64,000 nucleotides of DNA from an uncultured Butyrivibrio sp. (lineage in GTDB: Bacteria; Bacillota; Clostridia; Lachnospirales; Lachnospiraceae). The stretch spans positions 1-64,000 of the forward strand of contig CAMENP010000009.1 in assembly GCA_945928575.1 (NCBI GenBank), read 5' to 3'. This document shows positions 16,114 through 25,511 of the stretch, piece after piece (position 1 is the stretch's first letter; each line of letters starts with the position of its first letter). Both the position numbers and the translations under genes were made by a program. The notes under the pieces were generated by a model. It was not told the origin of the DNA and did not search any database. It was given only the letters and a program-made list of their open reading frames with translations.

Positions 16114-17835
16114 ATGATGAGAGATATTATAATATACGAATTGACGACGGATGAGTTTAATGATGCAGCCGTCAAAAACAAATACATAGAGAATTCCACA
16201 GAGCAATACATAGGTTTTGTGGATAAATCAGTCACGGATAAGACGGAGGCGGGTATAATTCTTGATGATTACGAAGATGCCTGGAATGATGGATTCGATG
16301 TGATTGTTTTTGCTGACTGCGCTCCTGAGGATGATGGAGCAGCATCACTTGCGGCAATGTCCGGAATGAGGATATTCGGGATCGTTGTAAGGCGGACACT
16401 TTTAAAGAAAACCGGCAGGTTTAACACTGCATTGGAGGGCTGCCAGAACAGGGAATTCCTGATGCGCGCAACCGACAAAGGGCATGTTTTTTTCGTCACA
16501 TGCCGGGCGGACGATGCCATCTTTCCAAAACCTGCGGCGATAGCGCGGGAAGCAGCATATATTATATGTTCAAGACTGGCATTCTGGGGCAGAAAAGGCA
16601 ATCTCGACACAGTATTTGCCGATACAGTTGCGGGTCTTCCCGATAAGAATGTTACTCTGGAATTTAATAAGGCTGTTGATGAGATGCTGTCAGATTCCGG
16701 AATATGTACAGGAATTTCCGCCGATACCGCACCGTTTCTGGTAATCATAGGCGGCGATACCTGTTACGGAGTGCTCAGGCAATTCGGGTACAGTCTTGCA
16801 AAGGCACTTGCGGATATAGGTGAAGCCGTATACACGAGTGAAGATGCGGATGCCGATATTATGCGTGACGTAACGTTTAAAGGCGTGATAGGTTTTCAGA
16901 CACAGATTTTTGCCAATCCGGAATTTGACTGGATAAAGGGAAGAAGATTTCAGTTCTGGTTCGACGATCCGGCTTTCTTCGAGAGTATGTTTGCCAACGC
17001 AAGGCATGGCGATTTAATATTATGCCAGGATGGAAATTATACAGATTATATCAATAAAATATACGCTGCAGATGCGGTATGGTTTCCTCCGGCAGGCAAT
17101 TATTCGGGACCGTTTGATGACGAGGGAAGAAATCTTGACATTGTTTTTGTCGGTACCTATTATAAGCCGGACTTCTCACCCGATGAGTTCAAATCCGGTG
17201 CCGGATCTTATGACACAGTGGAACAGAACGAAGTTTATAAGGCGGTTACAGCTAATCCGGCGCTGACGGTAGAGGATGCTGTCGTTTCACTGTATGGCCG
17301 GGACAGACTTCCTGAACTTATGAAGACAATGTTCTATGTGCGCAAAAATATCATAGATTATTACAGACATCAGGCAGTGGAAGCGGTGCTTTCCGCAGGA
17401 TATAAGATAAATGTGTATGGTGATTCGTGGAATAATTTTCAATCGGCTCATTCGGGTAATCTTATAATACATCCAAAGATAAGTGTAACCGAGGCTTCTC
17501 AAATATACCGTAAGGCCAGGATAGGGCTTAATTTTATGACCTGGCATAAAGCCGGTATGACTGAGCGCGTTGCGGATATAATGCTTGGCGGAGCTGTTTG
17601 CATATCTGATACGACAACATATCTTCGTGATAATTTTACAAATGATGAAATGCTATTATTTGACATAGGCAGACCGGATCAGCTGGCTGCTTTGATAAGG
17701 CGCATTCTGGATGATGATACATTAAGGCATAATATTGCACGGGCCGGCTATGAAAAGGCCGTGCGCGAACATACATGGCATAACAGGGCGGTGAGCCTTT
17801 TGCAATTGATGAAGGAGCAGAATGGAAAGGATTAA
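16114..17835 (+). CDS. Two-domain glycosyltransferase (CgeB/GT1-like C-terminus)
   Basis: 573 residues. The N-terminal part (about 1-160) resembles the end of a GT2 fold (NTALEGCQNREFLMRA); the remainder is a CgeB/Glyco_trans_1_2-like enzyme with INVYGDSW, IHPKISVTEASQIYRKARI and an MTERVADIMLGGAVC donor-binding loop. ATG 16114 or 16117 could start; the only purine-rich site, GGGCGGAT, is part of the preceding terminator stem. The flagellin gene follows 20 bases later, so this enzyme may glycosylate flagellin. The last codons lie in a 28-bp sequence repeated downstream of the flagellin gene. Confidence 0.7.
   Translation: MMRDIIIYELTTDEFNDAAVKNKYIENSTEQYIGFVDKSVTDKTEAGIILDDYEDAWNDGFDVIVFADCAPEDDGAASLAAMSGMRIFGIVVRRTLLKKTGRFNTALEGCQNREFLMRATDKGHVFFVTCRADDAIFPKPAAIAREAAYIICSRLAFWGRKGNLDTVFADTVAGLPDKNVTLEFNKAVDEMLSDSGICTGISADTAPFLVIIGGDTCYGVLRQFGYSLAKALADIGEAVYTSEDADADIMRDVTFKGVIGFQTQIFANPEFDWIKGRRFQFWFDDPAFFESMFANARHGDLILCQDGNYTDYINKIYAADAVWFPPAGNYSGPFDDEGRNLDIVFVGTYYKPDFSPDEFKSGAGSYDTVEQNEVYKAVTANPALTVEDAVVSLYGRDRLPELMKTMFYVRKNIIDYYRHQAVEAVLSAGYKINVYGDSWNNFQSAHSGNLIIHPKISVTEASQIYRKARIGLNFMTWHKAGMTERVADIMLGGAVCISDTTTYLRDNFTNDEMLLFDIGRPDQLAALIRRILDDDTLRHNIARAGYEKAVREHTWHNRAVSLLQLMKEQNGKD
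17805..17832 (+). repeat. 28-bp direct repeat, left copy
   Basis: Identical over 28 bases to 22744-22771. It covers the last codons of the glycosyltransferase gene (LMKEQNGKD). The copies are 4939 bp apart and bracket the flagellin gene. Confidence 0.9.
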
Positions 17836-17855
17836 GATTATAGTGGAGGGACAAA

Positions 17856-20800
17856 ATGATAATAAATACTAATATACAGGCAATGTCAGCAGCGAGAAAT
17901 TTTGGAATAAATACGAAAAACAAAGCAAAATCGGCGGAAAAACTCTCATCTGGATACAGTATAAACAGAGCGGCTGATGATGCGGCGAACCTTACGATAT
18001 CAGAAAAAATGATGGCACAGATAAGAGCGCTTAATAAGGGAACCCAGAATGCACAAAGCGGTGTATCATGGATTCATGTGGGGGAAGCAGCACTTGGTTC
18101 AATTCAGGATATGATTCATCGTATGAGTGAGATAACAATCCAGTCGTTAAATGATACCAACACAGATCTTGACCGTGCAGCGCTTCAGGCTGAATTTGAT
18201 CATCTGCAGTCGGAAATTGATAAAGTGTCAGACACTACAATGTTTAATACGAAGAAAATTTTTGCAGACCATGAACCGAAATTTTATCAATTTGAAGGTA
18301 ATATAAATTGGAATCAAAGTGCAAGGCATACTATTGATTCTGCAATGAATACACTGACAATATCATATATTAAAGACGATAGCAGTACAGCAGAACAACT
18401 TATGATAACCGTTCCGGAGGGAACTTATACAACACAGGAACTTATTGATGAGATAGACGATGCGATGACCGCGGCCGGAGGCAGTGATGTGGGAATCAAT
18501 CTGGAGTACACACAATCCGGTACATGTAATGTCAATATAGAAGACGGCAAGAGCATTGAGTCAATATCCGGAGGATTGTCATATCTTATAAATGATATGT
18601 ATACAGGAGGCAGCGTCGGTGCACTTATTGGTACTACCACTTTTGTGACAGATGATGCAAAACTTGAAATATCAGCGGGCAAAAACGATGAACTGAAATT
18701 TCAGGTTCAGGATTTTAACGGAAATGTAAGTACGGTAGATATAAAAATACCATCGGGAAGATACACAAGGTCTGAATTGATTGACATACTTAATAACAGT
18801 ATGGTACATACAGGAGTTGAAGCTGTTAAGTACGGTAAAAGCATAAAGCTTCAGAGCGATACGGCAATTATTACGGGATTCAAGGGCAATATGTTCAAAA
18901 TCGATACCGACCCGAGAGATATTCATACATCAGTATTTTATGATAATGTCCAATATGGAAACACTAATTTAAGCGCGGCAATTTTTAAGGGTGGAGCGGT
19001 TATTCCTGCTTCAAGCACGGATGAGGAGCATAATCATTATACAATAGATGCCGGAAACGACAGTCTTACCATGGCTGTAGACGGAGGCAGTGAAGTGACG
19101 CTTTCAATTGCGCATGGCAGATATACGACTGCGCAGATGGCGGACGTATTAAACGAACTTATGGGTAATGCTGGTCTTGGTGCCAATGCTTCGGTGTATA
19201 CGAGCGGTAGTTATAGCGGTATACAGATTACGACGGTATCCAAAGGCATTGAAAGCAGTATTGATATAAACAGCAGTTCAAGTGCATATGATACACTTTT
19301 TTGTAAAAGGGAATATAACCGTATAGACAGCAGGGCATCGGAATCATATGAGACCCGGCCGGATGATATACCTGTTTTTACGGGCGGAAAGACTTTTAAT
19401 GCGGTTTCACTGCCACTTACAATAACTGCCGGACAGAATGATGTGTTTAAACTCGAATTAAACGGAACAGCATATAATATAACAATAAAAAACGGTACAT
19501 ATAGCTCGGCTGCGGATATCGTGAACGCTATAGATGAGGCACTTAACGGGAATAATGCTCTTATGGCATATAAAGACAAAGTGGATGTATCATATGATGC
19601 TGCCGGTAGAGTAGTCTTAAAGGGACGAAACGGAAGTGGACTTACCGACATCAAAGCAGTAGCATTATCCGGTAATAACGGTTTTCATGATATATGGATT
19701 GGAACGAAAGTGGAATACCGTTCAATAACGGCGTCCGGAAACGGAAGTTCGGGTACGCCGGCCAAAATAACACTTAATACACCGGTAGATGATCCGGCTG
19801 ATGTGGCTGGTAAGGATTTTACCGTTGATATTAACGGTAATAAGCATAATGTCAGTATTCCTTCGGGAGTAAGTTCCAAGGATGATATCATCAATGCAAT
19901 TAACGACCAGTTGAAAGAAGAAAAAATAGTTACAATTAATAAGTTTGCAACAATAAATTCGTCAGGAACAACTACCGATAATAATGTAACTGCCTCCGGA
20001 AGCGGAAGTACATCTACATCATCACGTAATTATACATCTACCGGTGTAACCAAGGAAAGTCAGGGCGTGGTAGGAGCATATGATGTCAACACAGCCGCTT
20101 CAATAACGCTTGACAGAAAAATTGGTACTACCAATGTCGTAAATGCGTCTAACAATCAGCTTGCGGTTAATGTAAAGACACAGAATGGTACATCGACGGT
20201 AAATATAACAATTCCGGACGGAAGTTATTCTGCTGACGGTCTTGTATCGGCAATACAGAAACAGTTTGATAATAAGCTTGGTACACAATACGGTGGAGTT
20301 AAGGTGAGTCTTAATAATGGTGCACTTACGTTCACATCCAGACTTAATGATGGTTCGGGTAACGAGAAAAGGGCAGATGAGACCGGACTGGAAATATCTA
20401 CCGGAAACAGTTCGTTCCTGAAAGAATTGTATACTACAAGAACGCCGGCACAGGCAACATCGTCCAAAGAACTTGAAGATACAATTACAATAGGATCGGA
20501 CAATGCTGAATTTATTTTTACATATAGGGATGGTGCGGGAACGCGGAATATCAGGCTTGCTCTTGCAGCAGGAACATATGACAGAACCGGAATCATTAAT
20601 GAAGTCAACAATCAGCTTTCGGCATCCGGCACGGATGTAACAGCGTCTTTGTATAATAACAGACTTAGATTAACGAGTGCAGGTGCCGGAGATAACTATA
20701 TGATATCTTACAACAATATGCAGGGCGGCAGCAGCGCCGAAACGCTTTTTGGCGATTTTGTAGTCAAAAAACCGGCTTCAGCTACGGCACAGTGTGACAT

Positions 20801-22727
20801 GCAGGAAGAAATAAATATAACCGATGACACATCGAGCTTTATTATAAGTGTAAACGGTACAGTGTATAATATCATACTTGACAACGGAGATTATGACAGG
20901 CAGTCGTTTGCTGACATGCTGAATGCCAAATTTAAAGACGATGGAATTCCGGCGAAAGTTTCGCTTTCGGGCAAAAGACTTACATATACGACTACTGATG
21001 CCGGTGCGGAAACTAATATTTTCATGACATATGACGGTGGCGGTACATCTATGATGCCAATATACGGTAAAACAGAGACTATAAAAGCAGGAGCTAAAGC
21101 GTCTTTTAATGCGGACGGTAAACTGGAACTGACCGGTACCCAAAATGGTGGTTCACTTTCCGTAAGTTCATCCTCAGGCGGTGGCTTTCAGTCCCAGGAA
21201 AGAATAGAAAGCGATATTAACCCTACGGCCAAATCAGGTTATATATCATCAAAAAAAGCTTATATTGACGGCGTAAGCATAAGTGAGCCGGTTACTATTA
21301 ATGAGTGGAACCGGGAGCTTTCTTTTACATACAAGAAAGCCGGAGTATCGCAGAACGTAAATTTTAAATTGAATGATGGTACATATGATTATAAGAATCT
21401 TGCAACAGAGCTTCAAAGTAAACTTGACGCAGCCATCGGCAGCGGAGAACTCACCGCGACAGTGAATGCATCAGGAGTGAGGATTGAGAGTACGCATACC
21501 GGAAGTGGATATGCTATGAGCGGTTTTTCGGGAGGATTTTATTACAATGTACTTTGCAAAAGTACTGAAGTATCGCAGAATATAAGCCCATTGCAAAGGG
21601 ACGGAGGACAGATATGTGATGCGGCTTTTACGGTCGGACGAAAGAATATTCGTGGGGGCAGCGTGACAGTTGAGAAAGATTTAAACGATGAATTTACATT
21701 CGATATTACTTGTGGAAATATGGTAAATACGGTTTCTGTCAAGCTTACGGAGGGCGAGTATAATGGAAGTTCACTGGTTGCCGAATTGCAAAAACAGATT
21801 AATAAGAAACTTGAAGCCGCAGGACTCCCACAAGACATGATAAAGGCACAGATTGGTGGTGTAAATACGGGCGTAGTGGGTGCTAATGATAATGATGCGC
21901 TTTGCCTCAAAATTAATGACCAAACAGCACTCCCTGAGAGTGGACAATATATAATCGATGGAGTCAGAGGAAGTGCAGCCTTTAATATTTTTTACCAGAC
22001 TGACGGTAAGATGGTTCCGGCATATACTACAGGAGCGAAAGACATTACGGACGGATTAACAATCACAGCGGATAATAATACACTGTCGCTTGATGCTGAC
22101 GGCATAACTTATTCAGTTACTCTTGCTGACGGGGATTATACGGCGGATGAGCTTGTGGATGCTGTGAATGCCGGATTTAACGCAGGCGGAGCACCACTAA
22201 CCGCTAAATTAGAAAATGGCAGACTCAAGATACAATATAACAGTTTTGGAAGACATATAATAGATAATGTCGCAGGTTCGGCCAAGGATAGTCTTTTCTA
22301 TGTTAAAAATTCGGCTTCCGGGGAAAAAGAAAATATCAAAATCCAGCTTAGCGGTAATGCCGGACGCGATTATATTGAACTTGACAGGCCGGTGATGAAT
22401 ACTGTAAGTCTTGGAATCAATTCAGTGGCTATTACAAAACCCAAGTATGCCAATAAAGCACTTGAAAGACTTGCCGGCGCACTTGATGCCGTATCTGCCG
22501 TACGTAGCGATTATGGCGCAATGGAAAATCGTCTTGAGCATGCAATAAACGGCAATGACAATACGGCCGAGAATACTCAGCGCGCGGAGTCGTTGGTACG
22601 TGATACGGATATAGCATCAGAGACTGTACGTTACGCTTCAAATTCAATATTGGAACAGGCCGCTCAGGCGATGATTGCACAGGCCAATACCCAGGCAGCG
22701 GGTGTGTTAAAATTGTTAGGACAATAA
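17856..22727 (+). CDS. Giant flagellin with repeated central beta modules
   Basis: 1623 residues, several times the usual 270-500. GGAGGG lies 7 bases before ATG. The D0/D1 N-terminus is canonical (MIINTNIQAMSAARN, then AEKLSSGYSINRAADDAA and MTERV-free helical continuation to about 140), as is the C-terminus (about 1530-1623, RVRDTDIASET-type segment and ILEQAAQAMIAQANTQAAG). Between them are roughly eleven degenerate modules of 90-120 residues. Each has a strand pair, a loop of the form I-x-x-G-x-Y and a helix, then an ITS-like strand; examples begin near residues 150, 265, 395, 515, 740, 865, 980, 1150, 1260 and 1400. They resemble Flagellin_IN-type units. Both polymerising ends look intact, so it should assemble with an exceptionally large outer domain. 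Confidence 0.92.
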   Translation: MIINTNIQAMSAARNFGINTKNKAKSAEKLSSGYSINRAADDAANLTISEKMMAQIRALNKGTQNAQSGVSWIHVGEAALGSIQDMIHRMSEITIQSLNDTNTDLDRAALQAEFDHLQSEIDKVSDTTMFNTKKIFADHEPKFYQFEGNINWNQSARHTIDSAMNTLTISYIKDDSSTAEQLMITVPEGTYTTQELIDEIDDAMTAAGGSDVGINLEYTQSGTCNVNIEDGKSIESISGGLSYLINDMYTGGSVGALIGTTTFVTDDAKLEISAGKNDELKFQVQDFNGNVSTVDIKIPSGRYTRSELIDILNNSMVHTGVEAVKYGKSIKLQSDTAIITGFKGNMFKIDTDPRDIHTSVFYDNVQYGNTNLSAAIFKGGAVIPASSTDEEHNHYTIDAGNDSLTMAVDGGSEVTLSIAHGRYTTAQMADVLNELMGNAGLGANASVYTSGSYSGIQITTVSKGIESSIDINSSSSAYDTLFCKREYNRIDSRASESYETRPDDIPVFTGGKTFNAVSLPLTITAGQNDVFKLELNGTAYNITIKNGTYSSAADIVNAIDEALNGNNALMAYKDKVDVSYDAAGRVVLKGRNGSGLTDIKAVALSGNNGFHDIWIGTKVEYRSITASGNGSSGTPAKITLNTPVDDPADVAGKDFTVDINGNKHNVSIPSGVSSKDDIINAINDQLKEEKIVTINKFATINSSGTTTDNNVTASGSGSTSTSSRNYTSTGVTKESQGVVGAYDVNTAASITLDRKIGTTNVVNASNNQLAVNVKTQNGTSTVNITIPDGSYSADGLVSAIQKQFDNKLGTQYGGVKVSLNNGALTFTSRLNDGSGNEKRADETGLEISTGNSSFLKELYTTRTPAQATSSKELEDTITIGSDNAEFIFTYRDGAGTRNIRLALAAGTYDRTGIINEVNNQLSASGTDVTASLYNNRLRLTSAGAGDNYMISYNNMQGGSSAETLFGDFVVKKPASATAQCDMQEEINITDDTSSFIISVNGTVYNIILDNGDYDRQSFADMLNAKFKDDGIPAKVSLSGKRLTYTTTDAGAETNIFMTYDGGGTSMMPIYGKTETIKAGAKASFNADGKLELTGTQNGGSLSVSSSSGGGFQSQERIESDINPTAKSGYISSKKAYIDGVSISEPVTINEWNRELSFTYKKAGVSQNVNFKLNDGTYDYKNLATELQSKLDAAIGSGELTATVNASGVRIESTHTGSGYAMSGFSGGFYYNVLCKSTEVSQNISPLQRDGGQICDAAFTVGRKNIRGGSVTVEKDLNDEFTFDITCGNMVNTVSVKLTEGEYNGSSLVAELQKQINKKLEAAGLPQDMIKAQIGGVNTGVVGANDNDALCLKINDQTALPESGQYIIDGVRGSAAFNIFYQTDGKMVPAYTTGAKDITDGLTITADNNTLSLDADGITYSVTLADGDYTADELVDAVNAGFNAGGAPLTAKLENGRLKIQYNSFGRHIIDNVAGSAKDSLFYVKNSASGEKENIKIQLSGNAGRDYIELDRPVMNTVSLGINSVAITKPKYANKALERLAGALDAVSAVRSDYGAMENRLEHAINGNDNTAENTQRAESLVRDTDIASETVRYASNSILEQAAQAMIAQANTQAAGVLKLLGQ

Positions 22728-22743
22728 AATTTATGAATCGGAG

Positions 22744-22771
22744 ATTGATGAAGGAGCAGAATGGAAAGGAT
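22744..22771 (+). repeat. 28-bp direct repeat, right copy
   Basis: Identical to 17805-17832. Here it supplies the GGAG ribosome site and the first codons (MERI) of the DNA glycosylase gene. Confidence 0.9.
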
Positions 22772-23258
22772 AAATCATAATATTGAACCGGTCTATGATA
22801 ACGAGTCAAAAATATTGATACTAGGTTCATTTCCGTCAGTGAAATCTAGGGAAATGCAATTCTTCTACGGCCATCCGCAGAACCGTTTCTGGCGTGTTAT
22901 CGCCGCGCTTACAGGCTATTCGGTGCCGCATACCATAGAGGACAAGAAGAAAATGCTGCATGAAAACCATATAGCATTGTGGGATACAATTGCATCATGC
23001 GAAATAGAAGGGTCTTCAGACAGCAGCATCAAAGATGTGGTCCCCAACAATCTTAATAAAATACTGGAAACTGTGCCGATACGTGCGGTATATTGCAACG
23101 GCACCAAATCATATGAATTATATCATAAATACTGCGAAAAACAGACTGGAATGACAGCTACGAAATTGCCGAGCACAAGCCCTGCAAATGCGGCATGCAG
23201 TCTGGACAGGCTGATCGAGGAGTGGAAAGTGATAACGGAGTGGTTGCGGGCAGTGTAA
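22761..23258 (+). CDS. DNA-deoxyinosine (hypoxanthine) glycosylase, UDG family 6-like
   Basis: 165 residues, with GGAG 7 bases before the ATG at 22761. The UDG fold is shown by ILGSFPSVKSREMQFFYGHP followed by QNRFW, and a C-terminal LPSTSPANAACS loop. Enzymes of this type remove hypoxanthine (deaminated adenine), sometimes uracil, from DNA. The start region lies within the right 28-bp repeat and the stop codon lies inside the first unit of the 53-bp repeat array, so both ends of this gene abut repeated DNA. Confidence 0.85.
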   Translation: MERINHNIEPVYDNESKILILGSFPSVKSREMQFFYGHPQNRFWRVIAALTGYSVPHTIEDKKKMLHENHIALWDTIASCEIEGSSDSSIKDVVPNNLNKILETVPIRAVYCNGTKSYELYHKYCEKQTGMTATKLPSTSPANAACSLDRLIEEWKVITEWLRAV

Positions 23259-23503
23259 AATGGGAATTTCCGGAAAACGCTCGTAGGATACCGGCTCCGT
23301 GGGCAGTGTAAAATGGGAATTCCCGGAAAATGCTCGTAGGATATAGGATCGGTGGGCAGTGGAAAATGAGAAACAGCGAAAAATGCTCGTAGTGAACCAT
23401 GGCCTGGGGCAGTGTAAAAAGAGAAATCGGGAAAAGTGCTCGTAAAACACCGGCCCTGATGGCAGTGTGAAATAAGAAATCGAGAAAAACGCTCGTAATT
23501 GCC
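23248..23503. repeat. Tandem array, five units of exactly 53 bp
   Basis: GGGCAGTG (TGGCAGTG in the last) occurs at 23248, 23301, 23354, 23407 and 23460, a constant 53-bp period. Each unit continues with an AAA run, a variable GGGAATTTCC- or GAAATCGGG-like middle, then AAAA-x-GCTCGTA and a linker often containing GGATACCGGC. Since 53 is not a multiple of 3, it is not a coding repeat. The first unit overlaps the end of the glycosylase gene (codons for AV and stop). Related units lie at 3528-3620. Confidence 0.92.
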
Positions 23504-23529
23504 ACAACAGAAATATTATATATAATTCA

Positions 23530-23577
23530 CGCGCGGAGATAACTTAAACCAATGCAAAGCTATCCCCGCGCGTCTAT
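23530..23577. terminator. Hairpin between convergent units
   Basis: CGCGCGGAGATA (23530-23541) pairs with TATCCCCGCGCG (23561-23572) with one mismatch, followed on the plus strand by TCTATTTTTA. It can close the plus-strand array/glycosylase transcript and possibly the minus-strand purine operon. Confidence 0.65.
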
Positions 23578-23582
23578 TTTTA

Positions 23583-24761
23583 TTAATGATGGAATAATCT
23601 TATTCCGGTGAAGCACATTGCCATGCCGTACTTGTTGCATGTCTCGATAACATTGTCATCGCGGACAGAACCGCCCGGCTGCGCGATATACTTAACGCCG
23701 CTCTTGTGAGCACGCTCAATGTTGTCGCCGAATGGGAAGAAAGCATCCGAACCAAGGCAGACATCCTGCATCTGGTCAAGCCATGCACGCTTCTCCTCAC
23801 GGGTAAATACAGGAGGCTTCTCGGTGAAGAACTTCTCCCAAGTGCCGTCAGCGAGAACATCCATATATTCGTCGCCCATGTATACATCAATTGTGTTGTC
23901 GCGGTCAGCTCTTCCGATGCCATCCTTGAAAGGAAGGGAAAGAACCTGCGGAGACTGACGCAAGAACCAGTTGTCAGCCTTCTGGCCGGCAAGCCTTGTA
24001 CAATGGATTCTTGACTGCTGGCCTGCGCCGATTCCGATAGCCTGGCCGTTCTTGGTGTAACATACGGAATTGGACTGGGTATATTTGAGAGTGATCATTG
24101 CGATAGCGAGGTCGATGCGGGCCTGTTCAGGGATTTCCTTGTTGTCGGTAACGACATTTGCAAAAAGATCATCATTGATAACAAGCTCGTTGCGGCCCTG
24201 CTCAAAAGTAACACCGAATACGTCCTTCTGCTCGATAGGAGCCGGAACATAGTTCTCATCGATTTTGATCACACAGTAATTGCCCTTTTTCTTTGCGGAA
24301 AGGATTTCAAGAGCCTCCGGCTCGTAGCCCGGAGCAATGATTCCGTCCGAAACCTCACGCTTGATAAGCTTTGCGGTGTCTACATCGCAGACATCGGAGA
24401 GAGATATAAAATCACCGAAAGAAGACATTCTGTCAGCGCCTCTGGCTCTTGCGTATGCACTTGCAAGAGGACTTAAATCGCCCATATCGTCAACCCAGTA
24501 GATTTTCTTCTCGACATCGGTGAGAGGAAGACCGACTGCGGCACCGGCAGGTGATACATGCTTGAAAGAAGTAGCGGCAGGAAGACCTGTAGCCTTCTTG
24601 AGCTCGCGGACGAGCTGCCAGCCGTTAAAAGCATCGAGAAGATTGATATAACCGGCTCTTCCGTTAAGGATTTCGATAGGAAGGTCGCTTCCGTTTTTCA
24701 TAAATACCCTTGAAGGTTTCTGGTTAGGATTGCATCCGTATTTTAACTGATATTCATTCAT
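23583..24761 (-). CDS. Stand-alone AICAR transformylase (PurH C-terminal activity)
   Basis: 392 residues from ATG 24761 (AGAGGT upstream). It contains the AICARFT core, with KYGCNPNQKPSR at the start, ATSFKHVSPAGAAVGL and the C-terminal segments GAGQQSRIHCTRLAG and AQPGGSVRDD. It uses 10-formyl-THF to convert AICAR to FAICAR, step 9 of purine synthesis. The usual bacterial PurH is about 510 residues and also carries IMP cyclohydrolase; that domain is absent here and is supplied by the separate upstream gene. The two genes are 13 bases apart and share the ZTP riboswitch. Confidence 0.9.
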   Translation of the reverse strand: MNEYQLKYGCNPNQKPSRVFMKNGSDLPIEILNGRAGYINLLDAFNGWQLVRELKKATGLPAATSFKHVSPAGAAVGLPLTDVEKKIYWVDDMGDLSPLASAYARARGADRMSSFGDFISLSDVCDVDTAKLIKREVSDGIIAPGYEPEALEILSAKKKGNYCVIKIDENYVPAPIEQKDVFGVTFEQGRNELVINDDLFANVVTDNKEIPEQARIDLAIAMITLKYTQSNSVCYTKNGQAIGIGAGQQSRIHCTRLAGQKADNWFLRQSPQVLSLPFKDGIGRADRDNTIDVYMGDEYMDVLADGTWEKFFTEKPPVFTREEKRAWLDQMQDVCLGSDAFFPFGDNIERAHKSGVKYIAQPGGSVRDDNVIETCNKYGMAMCFTGIRLFHH

Positions 24762-24774
24762 TGGTAGTACCTCT

Positions 24775-25488
24775 TTATTTATTTTTATTGATGATTCTGG
24801 TTTCGTAAGCCTGGTCGGCAACATTGATGTAACGTATGAATAATGATACCTTATTCTCCTCGTTGAGGCTGTTCCATACTGTGTCGGCAAATTTGTCGAT
24901 GTCATCAGGAATGTCTACGAGAACCGGTTCGCCCTCAAAACTCGGAAGCGGATTGCCGTCGCCCATATATGTGTGGATGAAACGGCCCTCTCCGGCAGCA
25001 GGATTTGAATAAGCATAAGTGTACCTGTTGCATGAATCAGGATTGCCGTTGTTGCTCTTTAAGATTGACATGGCATAATTGAAATCGCCGTTCTCAAAAT
25101 GAAGGATACCTGAAATTCTAGGCGTATAATTAGGAGCATCAGGCTCGAACTCGCGTGTTCTTAAAGCCTGCTCAAAAGTGTACTGCTTGTCCATAAGGTC
25201 GTAGATCGTATCGGTCTGGTCGCCGTTGGTAACGATTGTTTTGTTGCCGAGAACGCGGACAGGTGCATAGATTATAAGACTTGGGTCTTCAAGCTTGGAT
25301 GGGTCGAAAGCCTGTGTGCGGATTCCCTCTCCGTCTTCCACGAAGACACGGTTGCGGCTGTTGGCGCTTCTGCCCATGATAAAATAAGCTATTGCAGCTT
25401 TGGTCTTGTCGGGAGTTCTGCCGATAATGATTCCTCTTCCCGGATAGGAAGTGCTGCTTAATTCTTCTGATAAAGATCTGATGTTCAT
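24775..25488 (-). CDS. purO: IMP cyclohydrolase, PurO-like
   Basis: 237 residues, GGAGG 5 bases before ATG 25488. It matches the archaeal-type PurO family: YPGRGIIIGRTPD, then GRSANSRNRVF near residue 40 and VRVLGN later. PurO closes FAICAR to IMP, the last step of the pathway, and is unrelated to the PurH cyclohydrolase domain. It is the first gene of the two-gene operon and is preceded by a ZTP riboswitch, which confirms the pathway. Confidence 0.85.
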   Translation of the reverse strand: MNIRSLSEELSSTSYPGRGIIIGRTPDKTKAAIAYFIMGRSANSRNRVFVEDGEGIRTQAFDPSKLEDPSLIIYAPVRVLGNKTIVTNGDQTDTIYDLMDKQYTFEQALRTREFEPDAPNYTPRISGILHFENGDFNYAMSILKSNNGNPDSCNRYTYAYSNPAAGEGRFIHTYMGDGNPLPSFEGEPVLVDIPDDIDKFADTVWNSLNEENKVSLFIRYINVADQAYETRIINKNK

Positions 25489-25511
25489 ATTAACCTCCGG
25501 AATTAAATAAT

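Noticed and set aside
23248-23503. CRISPR array
   Set aside because: The period fits loosely, but the units are not a constant repeat plus unique spacer; conserved blocks are short, middles are related to each other, and no cas gene is in the window.
23118-23507. Minus-strand protein with FTLP/YERF-like repeats
   Set aside because: It is a translation of the 53-bp array in shifting phase, with no ribosome site; the period is not a multiple of three.
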